NCBI GenBank assembly: GCA_050288165.1
Contig: JBNKDG010000003.1
Span: 186,001 to 250,000 of the forward strand
Source of the DNA: JAPHTQ01 sp050288165
GTDB lineage: Bacteria; Pseudomonadota; Gammaproteobacteria; Thiohalomonadales; Thiohalomonadaceae
Length of the DNA: 64,000 nt
Reading direction: 5' to 3'
The notes under the pieces: generated by a model
What the model saw: the letters and a program-made list of their open reading frames with translations, nothing else
What the model was told of the DNA's origin: nothing
Databases searched by the model: none
Translations under genes and position numbers: made by a program
Shown: positions 29,320-37,410 of the stretch, one piece after another
Layout of the letters: each line of letters begins with the position of its first letter
Numbering within the stretch: position 1 is the first letter of the stretch

Positions 29320-29621
29320 TCGCGTTGTCCGATTACCTGATTGTTAGCGCGGTACTGTTCGGTCTGAGCATGGCCGGCGTTTTCATCAACCGCAAAAACG
29401 TCATCATCCTGCTGATGTGCATCGAGCTGATGTTGCTGGCGGTAAACATCAACTTTATTGCCTTCTCTCATTATCTGGGCGATACCGCTGGACAGGTGTT
29501 CGTCTTCTTCATTCTTACCGTGGCAGCAGCCGAGGCGGCCATTGGCCTCGCCATTCTGGTGGTGCTGTTCCGTAATCGCCGCAGCATCAATGTTGCCGAA
29601 CTGGATACGCTGAAGGGGTAG
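29316..29621 (+). CDS. nuoK: NADH-quinone oxidoreductase subunit K
   Basis: NuoK is an ND4L-type membrane subunit of 101 residues with three helices. The buried glutamates used in proton transfer are present in LLMCIELMLLAVNINF and VAAAEAAIGLAILV. nuoL follows three bases after the stop. Confidence 0.97.
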   Translation: MIALSDYLIVSAVLFGLSMAGVFINRKNVIILLMCIELMLLAVNINFIAFSHYLGDTAGQVFVFFILTVAAAEAAIGLAILVVLFRNRRSINVAELDTLKG

Positions 29622-29624
29622 GCC

Positions 29625-31673
29625 GTGCTCGATAATATGCATAACGTATTACTCTTTATCGTCCTGGCACCGCTGCTTGGTTCGATTGTCGCGGGTCTGT
29701 TCGGTGGCAGCATCGGTCGCGTCGGCGCGCACAGCGTGACCATTCTCGGTGTGGCGATTGCCTGTGTGCTGTCCATGTTTGTGTTCAAGCACATCGCTAT
29801 CGACGATGGTGAAGCGATCAATCAAACCGTCTACACCTGGCTGATCTCCGAAGGGGTGAAGTTCGAGGTCGGTTTCATGATCGACAAACTGACCGCGATG
29901 ATGATGGTGGTGGTGACCTTCGTCTCGCTGATGGTGCATATCTACACCATCGGTTACATGGCTCACGACGAAGAGAATTGGCCTGCCAACAGTGGTGCGG
30001 GCAAGAACAGCTATCAGCGTTTCTTCAGCTACATCTCGTTGTTCACCTTCTCCATGCTGATGCTGGTCATGGCCAATAACTTCATGCAGCTGTTCTTCGG
30101 CTGGGAAGCGGTGGGTCTGGTCTCCTATCTGCTGATCGGTTTCTGGTCGGTGCGTGAGACCGCGATCTACGCCAACCTCAAGGCATTCCTGGTTAACCGT
30201 GTCGGTGACTTCGGTTTCGTCCTCGGTATCGCTGCGGTACTGATGGAATTCAACTCACTCTCCTACAGCGACGTGTTCAACACCGTGGCGTTGCATAAAG
30301 ATGTGACTATCTCCATCTGGCCCGGTACCGAATGGAGTCTGATGACGGTGACCGCGATCCTGCTGTTTATCGGTGCCATGGGTAAGTCGGCACAGGTACC
30401 GTTGCACGTGTGGCTACCCGACTCGATGGAAGGTCCGACACCTATCTCCGCTCTGATCCACGCCGCAACCATGGTTACCGCCGGTATCTTCATGGTGGCG
30501 CGTATGTCGCCGATCTACGAACTTTCCGAGACCGCACTCTCCGTGGTATTGGTCATCGGTGCCATTACCGCGCTGTTCATGGGCTTCCTCGGTCTGGTGC
30601 AAAACGACATCAAGCGTGTGGTCGCCTATTCGACCCTGTCGCAACTCGGTTACATGACCGTGGCCCTCGGCGCTTCCGCCTACGCCGCCGGTGTGTTCCA
30701 TCTGATGACCCACGCCTTCTTCAAGGCGCTGCTATTCCTCGGTGCCGGCTCGGTGATCATCGCCATGCACCACGATCAGGATATGCGCAACATGGGTGGT
30801 CTGCGTAAGTACATGCCGATCACCTGGCTGACTTCTCTGATTGGTTCACTGGCACTAATTGGTGCGCCCGGTTTCTCCGGCTTTTTCTCCAAGGATTCGA
30901 TCATCGAAGCGGTACACAACTCCAGTATCGCCGGTTCCGGTTTCGCCTACTTCGCGGTACTGAGCGGCGTCTTTATCACCGCGCTCTACAGCTTCCGTAT
31001 GTACTTCCTGGTGTTCCACGGTGAAGAGCGTTTCGGTAAGGCGCATGGTCACGGCCATGACGATCACGACGAACATCACCACGGTCTGAAGCCGGGCGAA
31101 AAACCGCACGAAACCCCGTGGGTGGTTTGGCTGCCGCTGGTAGCTCTGGCTATCCCGTCGATCTTCATCGGTGGTTTCTATGTCGGTGAGATGGTCTTCG
31201 GCGACTTCTTCGGCAGCGCGATCTTCGTCACCCACGAGCACCGTCCGTTTGAAGAGGGCGAGTTCCACGGTGCCTTTGCGATGATGCTGCATGGTCTGGG
31301 GCAAGCGCCGTTCTGGCTGGCGACCTTCGGTGTGCTCACCGCCTGGTTCCTCTACATGAAGCGTACCGACCTGCCGGGCAAGATTGTGCAGTTGCCGGTG
31401 ATTAAACAGATCCACGGCATTCTGCTGAACAAATACGGCTTTGACGATTTCAACGAAATTGTCTTTGGTGGCGGCAGCCGCGGTATCGGAACCGGCCTGT
31501 GGAAGGCGGGCGATGTCACCCTGATTGATGGTTTGATGGTTAACGGTTCTGCCCGTGTCGTCGGTGCGGTTGCCGCGGTCGTGCGTCACATCCAGACCGG
31601 TTACCTCTATCACTACGCCTTCGCCATGATTCTTGGCCTGCTGGCAATGTTCGGCCTGTTTGTGGTCATTTGA
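29625..31673 (+). CDS. nuoL: NADH-quinone oxidoreductase subunit L
   Basis: NuoL is the distal antiporter-like proton pump with the long lateral helix. The 682 residues include the family motifs FFGWEAVGLVSYLLIGFW, GKSAQVPLHVWLPDSMEGPT and STLSQLGYM. A histidine-rich loop, HGHGHDDHDEHHHG (about residues 474-487), lies between the later helices. I use GTG 29625; an ATG four codons later is an alternative. Confidence 0.97.
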   Translation: MLDNMHNVLLFIVLAPLLGSIVAGLFGGSIGRVGAHSVTILGVAIACVLSMFVFKHIAIDDGEAINQTVYTWLISEGVKFEVGFMIDKLTAMMMVVVTFVSLMVHIYTIGYMAHDEENWPANSGAGKNSYQRFFSYISLFTFSMLMLVMANNFMQLFFGWEAVGLVSYLLIGFWSVRETAIYANLKAFLVNRVGDFGFVLGIAAVLMEFNSLSYSDVFNTVALHKDVTISIWPGTEWSLMTVTAILLFIGAMGKSAQVPLHVWLPDSMEGPTPISALIHAATMVTAGIFMVARMSPIYELSETALSVVLVIGAITALFMGFLGLVQNDIKRVVAYSTLSQLGYMTVALGASAYAAGVFHLMTHAFFKALLFLGAGSVIIAMHHDQDMRNMGGLRKYMPITWLTSLIGSLALIGAPGFSGFFSKDSIIEAVHNSSIAGSGFAYFAVLSGVFITALYSFRMYFLVFHGEERFGKAHGHGHDDHDEHHHGLKPGEKPHETPWVVWLPLVALAIPSIFIGGFYVGEMVFGDFFGSAIFVTHEHRPFEEGEFHGAFAMMLHGLGQAPFWLATFGVLTAWFLYMKRTDLPGKIVQLPVIKQIHGILLNKYGFDDFNEIVFGGGSRGIGTGLWKAGDVTLIDGLMVNGSARVVGAVAAVVRHIQTGYLYHYAFAMILGLLAMFGLFVVI

Positions 31674-31705
31674 GACTGAAGAAAAACTAAATAAGGGTAG
31701 GGTGC

Positions 31706-33241
31706 ATGTTTGCTGATTTGCCACTGCTGAGTCTGGTTATCTGGACCCCCATTATCGGCGGCCTGTTGGTGCTGATGGTGGGAAGCGATCGTAGCGCGCA
31801 GGCCAAGCTGCTGTCGCTGCTGGTTTCCGTGCTGACCTTCGTCCTCTCCATTCCGCTCTATACCGGATTCGATACGGCGACCTACCAGATGCAGTTCACT
31901 GAACTGTCACCCTGGATCGAGAGTTTCCGCATCAACTATTCCCTCGGTGTCGACGGCATCTCCATGCCGCTGATCCTGCTGACTACCTTCATGACCGTGA
32001 TCGTGGTGATCGCCGGTTGGGAAGTGATCAAGAAGAAACCGGCGCAGTACATGGCTTCCTTCCTGATCATGGAAGGCCTGATGATCGGCGTCTTCGCCGC
32101 ACTCGACGCGATGCTGTTCTACGTCTTCTGGGAAGCGATGCTGATCCCGATGTTTATCGTCATCGGTATCTGGGGTGGCGATAACCGCGTCTACGCCACC
32201 ATCAAGTTCTTCCTCTACACCTTCTTCGGTTCGGTATTCATGCTGGTGGCGCTGTTGTGGCTCTATTTCCACACCGACAGCTTCTCCATCCTCGACTACC
32301 ACACGGCGAAGATCGGCGCGACGGCGCAGATCTGGATCTTCTTCGCCTTCCTCATCGCCTTCGCGGTGAAGGTGCCGATGTGGCCGGTACACACCTGGTT
32401 GCCGGACGCCCACGTACAGGCGCCTACCGGTGGGTCGGTGATCCTGGCGGCGATCATGTTGAAGCTGGGTGCCTACGGTTTCGTCCGTTTCTCCCTGCCC
32501 ATCGTGCCCGATGCCAGCCATACCCTCGACTGGCTGATGATCCTGCTGTCGCTGATCGCGGTGGTCTACATCGGTTTTGTGGCCCTGGTACAGCAGGACA
32601 TGAAAAAGCTGATCGCTTATTCGTCGATCTCCCACATGGGCTTCGTCACCCTCGGTTTCTTTATCGCCTGGCGCATTGCCGAGGCGCATAACGGTAGTTA
32701 CACCGGCGCCGCCATGGGGATGGAAGGCGCGATGGTGCAGATGATCTCCCACGGTTTCGTCTCCGGCGCGATGTTCCTTTGCGTCGGTGTGATGTACGAC
32801 CGTCTGCACTCACGTCAGATCAACGACTACGGCGGCGTGGTGCATACCATGCCGAAGTTCGCCGGTTTCATGGTGCTGTTCGCCATGGCCAATGCGGGCC
32901 TGCCGGGTACCGCCGGATTCGTCGGCGAATTCATGGTGATCCTGAGTGCCTTCAAGGCCAACTTCTGGCTCGCCTTTATCGCCGCCACCACTTTGATCCT
33001 CGGCGCCGCCTACACCCTGTGGATGGTGAAGCGGGTGATCTACGGTGAAGTACGCAGCGAGAAAGTCGCTGCGCTAAAAGACATCAATTCCCGTGAATTC
33101 CTGTTCCTCTCCATTCTGGCGCTGATGGTGCTGGTAGTGGGTCTCTATCCCGCTCCGCTGCTGGAGGTGATGGACGCCACGGTACAACACCTGCTGGCCC
33201 ATATCGGGGTTTCCAAACTGCCGATCAGCGGCGCTATTTAA
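31706..33241 (+). CDS. nuoM: NADH-quinone oxidoreductase subunit M
   Basis: NuoM is the ND4-type antiporter-like proton pump, 511 residues with about 14 helices. It shows YVFWEAMLIPMFIVIGIWGG with the channel Glu, KVPMWPVHTWLPDAHVQAPT with the central Lys, and AYSSISHMGFV. A good AAGGGTAGGG ribosome site precedes the ATG. Confidence 0.97.
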   Translation: MFADLPLLSLVIWTPIIGGLLVLMVGSDRSAQAKLLSLLVSVLTFVLSIPLYTGFDTATYQMQFTELSPWIESFRINYSLGVDGISMPLILLTTFMTVIVVIAGWEVIKKKPAQYMASFLIMEGLMIGVFAALDAMLFYVFWEAMLIPMFIVIGIWGGDNRVYATIKFFLYTFFGSVFMLVALLWLYFHTDSFSILDYHTAKIGATAQIWIFFAFLIAFAVKVPMWPVHTWLPDAHVQAPTGGSVILAAIMLKLGAYGFVRFSLPIVPDASHTLDWLMILLSLIAVVYIGFVALVQQDMKKLIAYSSISHMGFVTLGFFIAWRIAEAHNGSYTGAAMGMEGAMVQMISHGFVSGAMFLCVGVMYDRLHSRQINDYGGVVHTMPKFAGFMVLFAMANAGLPGTAGFVGEFMVILSAFKANFWLAFIAATTLILGAAYTLWMVKRVIYGEVRSEKVAALKDINSREFLFLSILALMVLVVGLYPAPLLEVMDATVQHLLAHIGVSKLPISGAI

Positions 33242-33256
33242 CGGAGTTTCGCAAGA

Positions 33257-34696
33257 ATGTATTTCGACATGCCCAACTTCCTGCCCGCAGTGCCCGAGAT
33301 GTTCGTTCTCGGCATGGCCTCGCTGATCATGATTCTCGATCTCTACCTGAGCGAGAAGAACCGGGTGGTGACCTATCTGCTGAGCCAGGCGACCCTGGTG
33401 GGAGCCTTTATCCTCAGCCTTTCGCTCTACAGCGCCACCCGCGAACTGACCTTCAGCGATACCTTCGTCCTCGACCCGATGGCCGCGGTACTGAAGATGG
33501 GGGTCTACGTCGCTGCCTTTACCGTATTCCTCTACTGCAACGGTTACCTGCGCGAGCGCGGCATGTACCGCGGTGAGTTCTTCGTTTTGGCGCTGTTCGG
33601 CGTGCTCGGCATGATGGTGATGATCTCGGCCCACAGCCTGCTGACCATCTACCTCGGTCTCGAGCTGATGTCGCTCTCCCTCTACGCGATGGTGGCGATG
33701 CAGCGCGACAACCGTATCGCCTCGGAAGCGGCGATGAAGTATTTCGTCCTCGGCGCCATGGCCTCGGCGATGCTGCTCTACGGTATGTCGATGCTCTACG
33801 GCGTCACCGGTACCCTGGATCTGGCCGACATGAGCCGCGCCGTGGCCTCCGGCACCCAGGACAAGACCCTGCTGGCCTTCGGCCTGGTGTTCCTGCTGGT
33901 CGGTGTGGCCTTCAAGCTTGGGGCAGTGCCGTTCCACATGTGGGTGCCCGATGTCTATCACGGTGCTCCGACCGTGGTGACCCAATACCTGAGTACTGCG
34001 CCGAAGCTGGCCGCCTTCGCCATGCTGATGCGCCTGATGGTCGACGGCCTCTCCGGCCTGCAGGGCCAGTGGCAGGACATCGTGATCCTGCTCTCGGTAC
34101 TCTCCATCGGTATCGGTAACGTGGTCGCCATCGCCCAGAGCAACATCAAGCGGATGCTGGCCTATTCCGGTATCTCCCACGCAGGCTTCCTGCTGCTCGG
34201 CGTGATCGCCGGTACTCCGGAAGGCTATGCCGCCGGTATGTTCTACGCCATTACCTATGTGGTGATGGGCCTGGCCGGTTTCGGCATGGTGATCCTGATG
34301 AGTCGCGCCGGTTTCGAGGCCGATTCGCTGGATGACTACAAGGGCCTCAACCAGCGCAACCCCTGGTTCGCCCTGATGATGATGTTCATCATGCTCTCCA
34401 TGGCCGGGGTGCCGCCGTTCGTCGGCTTCTGGGCCAAGCTGACCGTGCTGGAAGCCGTGGTCTCCGCGGGTAACCTGTGGCTGGCCATCGTCGCGGTAGT
34501 CTTCTCGGTCATCGGCGCCTTCTTCTACCTGCGCGTGGTCAAGTTGATGTACTTCGATAGCCCGCTGGATGAGAGCTCGATCCGTCCGCTGCCCAATGTG
34601 GCCGCGGTGCTCAGCGCCAATGCCCTGATCATCCTCTGGCTGGGCGCATTCCCTGGTCCGCTCATGGCCATTTGCCGTCAGGCTTTAGGTGCCTAA
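33257..34696 (+). CDS. nuoN: NADH-quinone oxidoreductase subunit N
   Basis: NuoN is the ND2-type antiporter-like proton pump that completes the operon: 479 residues, about 14 helices. It shows YLGLELMSLSLYAMVA, KLGAVPFHMWVPDVYHGAPT and AYSGISHAGFLLLG. It starts 15 nt after nuoM with CGGAG before the ATG. A strong hairpin terminator follows 26 nt after the stop. Confidence 0.97.
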   Translation: MYFDMPNFLPAVPEMFVLGMASLIMILDLYLSEKNRVVTYLLSQATLVGAFILSLSLYSATRELTFSDTFVLDPMAAVLKMGVYVAAFTVFLYCNGYLRERGMYRGEFFVLALFGVLGMMVMISAHSLLTIYLGLELMSLSLYAMVAMQRDNRIASEAAMKYFVLGAMASAMLLYGMSMLYGVTGTLDLADMSRAVASGTQDKTLLAFGLVFLLVGVAFKLGAVPFHMWVPDVYHGAPTVVTQYLSTAPKLAAFAMLMRLMVDGLSGLQGQWQDIVILLSVLSIGIGNVVAIAQSNIKRMLAYSGISHAGFLLLGVIAGTPEGYAAGMFYAITYVVMGLAGFGMVILMSRAGFEADSLDDYKGLNQRNPWFALMMMFIMLSMAGVPPFVGFWAKLTVLEAVVSAGNLWLAIVAVVFSVIGAFFYLRVVKLMYFDSPLDESSIRPLPNVAAVLSANALIILWLGAFPGPLMAICRQALGA

Positions 34697-34722
34697 GCCC
34701 GGCTGAATATGTTTTAATGTGG

Positions 34723-34753
34723 CGCCCCGGCCAACCCGGGGCGTTTTCGTTTT
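34723..34753 (+). terminator. terminator after nuoN
   Basis: CGCCCCGG-CCAAC-CCGGGGCG followed by TTTTCGTTTT. It ends the nuo operon, although some read-through into the DUF2818 gene 14 bp later is possible. Confidence 0.85.
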
Positions 34754-34766
34754 CAGGAGTCATCGC

Positions 34767-35084
34767 ATGACCGCAGTACAGACCGGCTGGCTGATCATCG
34801 CCATCGCCTTCATCAGCGCCAACCTGCCCTGGCTGAGTGAGCGCATCTTCTTCGTTGCTCGTCCCGCCGACGGCCACAAGCGCGCCTGGTGGCGCTGGCT
34901 GGAGTGGCTGGTACTCTATTTTGTCGCCGGGGCGATCACCCTGGGGATGGAGAAGAAGCTCAATGGTGAGATCTACTCACAGGACTGGGAGTTCTATGCG
35001 GTGACCCTCTGCCTGTTCCTGGTTTTTGCGCTACCAGGGTTCATCTACCGTCACGATCTACTACACCACCTGAAAAAACGTTAA
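34767..35084 (+). CDS. DUF2818 family membrane protein
   Basis: A 105-residue protein with three hydrophobic helices (near residues 4-22, 42-60 and 77-95). The motifs ANLPWLSERIFF and GIYSQDWEFYAVTLCLFLVFALPGF-like segments fit DUF2818, a family often coded just after nuoN in beta- and some gammaproteobacteria. The function is unknown; the linkage hints at a role with complex I (inference). I start at ATG 34767, five bases after CAGGAG; an earlier in-frame start lies inside the terminator hairpin and is rejected. Confidence 0.82.
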   Translation: MTAVQTGWLIIAIAFISANLPWLSERIFFVARPADGHKRAWWRWLEWLVLYFVAGAITLGMEKKLNGEIYSQDWEFYAVTLCLFLVFALPGFIYRHDLLHHLKKR

Positions 35085-35097
35085 TTTGCTCACAGGC

Positions 35098-35126
35098 TTG
35101 CGTCACCCGGATCGGTTCTGTACTAT
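35098..35126 (+). promoter_or_regulatory. promoter of the initiator tRNA gene
   Basis: TTGCGT (35098-35103), a 17-bp spacer and TACTAT (35121-35126), followed by a GC-rich ACGCGCC discriminator. Such discriminators are typical of ppGpp-repressed stable-RNA promoters. Confidence 0.65.
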
Positions 35127-35139
35127 ACGCGCCATCGAT

Positions 35140-35216
<77 letters not shown>

Positions 35217-35234
35217 ATCATGAAGGTTCGCAAG

Positions 35235-35257
35235 AAGCCCCGTTTTCGGGGCTTTTT
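35235..35257 (+). terminator. terminator after tRNA-fMet
   Basis: AAGCCCCG-TTTT-CGGGGCTT followed by three more Ts. It separates the tRNA from the rimP promoter. Confidence 0.85.
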
Positions 35258-35271
35258 GTTAGGTACGACGG

Positions 35272-35300
35272 GTGACTGGCGCGGCCAAAGGCGCTATAAT
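35272..35300 (+). promoter_or_regulatory. promoter of the rimP-nusA-infB operon
   Basis: A perfect TATAAT (35295-35300), a 17-bp spacer and GTGACT (35272-35277, four of six). The CCCGCG discriminator again suggests growth-rate control. Transcription start is expected near 35307. Confidence 0.75.
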
Positions 35301-35306
35301 CCCGCG

Positions 35307-35361
35307 CCAGAAGTGAAGTGTGTGATGGGCCTTGGGCCCATTTTTTGTTTCCGGAGAAAAG
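35307..35361 (+). ncRNA. rimP leader with internal terminator hairpin
   Basis: The 55-nt leader has a GAAGTGAAGTGTG stretch, then the hairpin ATGGGCC-TTG-GGCCCAT (35325-35341) followed directly by TTTTT. The layout matches the rimP-leader motif known in gammaproteobacteria, thought to control rimP-nusA-infB by premature termination. NusA feedback is a plausible trigger (inference). Confidence 0.75.
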
Positions 35362-35820
35362 ATGGCTCAGGCAAGTGCCCAGTTGCAGGCGATCATCGAG
35401 CCCGCGGTTACCGCGCTGGGCTTTGAGTTGATCGGTATCGAGCACCTGTCTCAGGGCAGGCATTCGCTGTTGCGGATCTATATCGATCACGAAGATGGCA
35501 TCGACGTCGAGGATTGTGCCGAGGTCAGCCGTCAGGTGAGCGGGGTGCTGGACGTAGAGGATCCGATCAAGGGTGAGTACACCCTGGAAGTTTCCTCGCC
35601 GGGCATCGACCGACCGCTGTTTACCGAAGCGCACTACAGACGCTACAGCGGTTCGCTGGCGGAAATCCGCCTGCGTTCCCCGTTGGAAGGGCGACGCAAG
35701 TTCAAGGGCCGTATGCACGGTGTTGCTGACGGCAAGGTTTTGATTGAAGTGGATGGGGTGGAGTACGCGGTCCCGCTGGACGGGATAGACAAAGCGAACC
35801 TGATCCACGAATGGCAGTAA
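35362..35820 (+). CDS. rimP: ribosome maturation factor RimP
   Basis: RimP helps assemble the 30S subunit. The 152 residues have the N-terminal alpha/beta domain (ALGFELIGIEH, LRIYIDHEDGIDVEDCAEVSR) with LEVSSPGIDRPLF, and a C-terminal Sm-like barrel. ATG 35362 has GGAG eight bases upstream; a frame open further upstream covers the leader hairpin and is not used. Confidence 0.95.
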   Translation: MAQASAQLQAIIEPAVTALGFELIGIEHLSQGRHSLLRIYIDHEDGIDVEDCAEVSRQVSGVLDVEDPIKGEYTLEVSSPGIDRPLFTEAHYRRYSGSLAEIRLRSPLEGRRKFKGRMHGVADGKVLIEVDGVEYAVPLDGIDKANLIHEWQ

Positions 35821-35891
35821 CCGCTTTGCGGTTACATGGTGAGATGGGACCCGTACCGGGGCTCACGTTGAAGGGCAGTTAGAGGCTGTTT

Positions 35892-37394
35892 ATGAACAAA
35901 GAGATTCTGCTGGTTGTCGATGCAGTGTCCAACGAGAAGGGCGTTGACAAGGAGATCATCTTCGAGGCGATGGAAATCGCCCTGGCGACTGCGACCAAGA
36001 AAAAGCATGGTGGCGAGGTCGAGATTCGCGTTGATATCAATCGCGAAACAGGTGATTACGAGACCTTCCGCCGTTGGGAAGTCATAGACGACAGCGAAAC
36101 CCAGATACTGGAGCATCCCGAGCGCCAGATCACCCTGAGTGCCGCGCAGATCGATGAGCCGGAGATTCAGCCCGGCGATTTCACCGAAGAGCAGATCGAG
36201 TCGGTGGAGTTTGGTCGCATCGCTGCCCAGACCGCCAAACAGGTTATCGTGCAGAAGGTACGTGAAGCCGAACGCGCCCAGGTGGTCGACGCCTATCAGG
36301 ATCGCATCGGCGAGCTGATTAACGGTGTGGTCAAGCGTATCGATCGTGGCAACGTCATTCTTGATCTGGGCAACAATATTGAGGCCCTGATCCCGCGCGA
36401 ACAGATGATTCCGCGTGAGCCGGTACGTCCCGGTGACCGTGTTCGCGGTTATCTCTACGACGTTCGTTCCGAGCCCCGCGGTCCGCAGCTGTTCGTCAGT
36501 CGCACCAGCGCCGAATTCCTTATCGAACTGTTCAAACTGGAAGTGCCTGAAGTGGGCGACAGCCTGATCGATATTATGGGTGCTGCCCGTGACCCGGGCC
36601 TGCGCGCCAAGATTGCGGTGCGTTCCAACGACCAGCGCATCGACCCGGTCGGCGCCTGTGTCGGTATGCGCGGTTCACGCGTGCAGTCTGTGACCAACGA
36701 GGTCAACGGTGAGCGTGTTGATATCGTGCTGTGGAACGACAACCCGGCCCAGTTTGTGATCAATGCCATGGCTCCGGCCGAAGTGAAATCCATCGTGGTC
36801 GACGAAGATTCCGGCAGCATGGATATCGCGGTGGATGAGGATCAACTCTCCCAGGCTATCGGTCGTGGCGGCCAGAACGTGCGTCTCGCCAGCGAGCTGA
36901 CCGGTTGGGAACTGAATGTGATGACCGAGGCCCAGGCCGAGGAGAAGAGCGAGTCGGAACTGAAGGCGCTGATCGCCATGTTCCACGAAAAGCTTAACGT
37001 CGACGAAGAGGTTGCCAGCATCCTGGTGCAGGAAGGTTTCTCCAGTGTCGAAGAGGTGGCCTATGTACCGGTTGCCGAGATGCTGGAAATCGAGGAGTTC
37101 GACGAGGATATCGTCAACGAACTGCGTGCCCGGGCCAAGGATATTCTGGTTACCCAAGAGATTAGTAACGAAGAGCACGGCGGTTCCGAGCCTGAGCAGA
37201 GCCTCCTGGAAATGGAAGGTATGGATCAGGAGCTGGCCGAAGCACTGGCGAAGACCGGTGTTACCACCATGGACGATCTGGCTGAGCTGGCTGTCGATGA
37301 TCTGATGGAGATCGACGGCATGGATGAAGAACGCGCGGCAAAATTAATTATGACCGCACGCGCCCCATGGTTTGCGGACGAGCAGGAAGGTTGA
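35892..37394 (+). CDS. nusA: transcription termination/antitermination factor NusA
   Basis: NusA binds RNA polymerase and nascent RNA to tune pausing, termination and antitermination. In the 500 residues: N-terminal polymerase-binding domain (1-125), S1 domain (about 135-200, GVVKRIDRGNVILDLG), two KH domains (about 230-345, with DPVGACVGMRGSRVQ and AIGRGGQNVRLA), and two acidic helix-hairpin-helix repeats at the C terminus (from about 360 and 430) as in E. coli. It is the second gene of the operon and starts 71 nt after rimP. Confidence 0.97.
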   Translation: MNKEILLVVDAVSNEKGVDKEIIFEAMEIALATATKKKHGGEVEIRVDINRETGDYETFRRWEVIDDSETQILEHPERQITLSAAQIDEPEIQPGDFTEEQIESVEFGRIAAQTAKQVIVQKVREAERAQVVDAYQDRIGELINGVVKRIDRGNVILDLGNNIEALIPREQMIPREPVRPGDRVRGYLYDVRSEPRGPQLFVSRTSAEFLIELFKLEVPEVGDSLIDIMGAARDPGLRAKIAVRSNDQRIDPVGACVGMRGSRVQSVTNEVNGERVDIVLWNDNPAQFVINAMAPAEVKSIVVDEDSGSMDIAVDEDQLSQAIGRGGQNVRLASELTGWELNVMTEAQAEEKSESELKALIAMFHEKLNVDEEVASILVQEGFSSVEEVAYVPVAEMLEIEEFDEDIVNELRARAKDILVTQEISNEEHGGSEPEQSLLEMEGMDQELAEALAKTGVTTMDDLAELAVDDLMEIDGMDEERAAKLIMTARAPWFADEQEG

Positions 37395-37410
37395 AGGGCA
37401 GGAGTATTCA

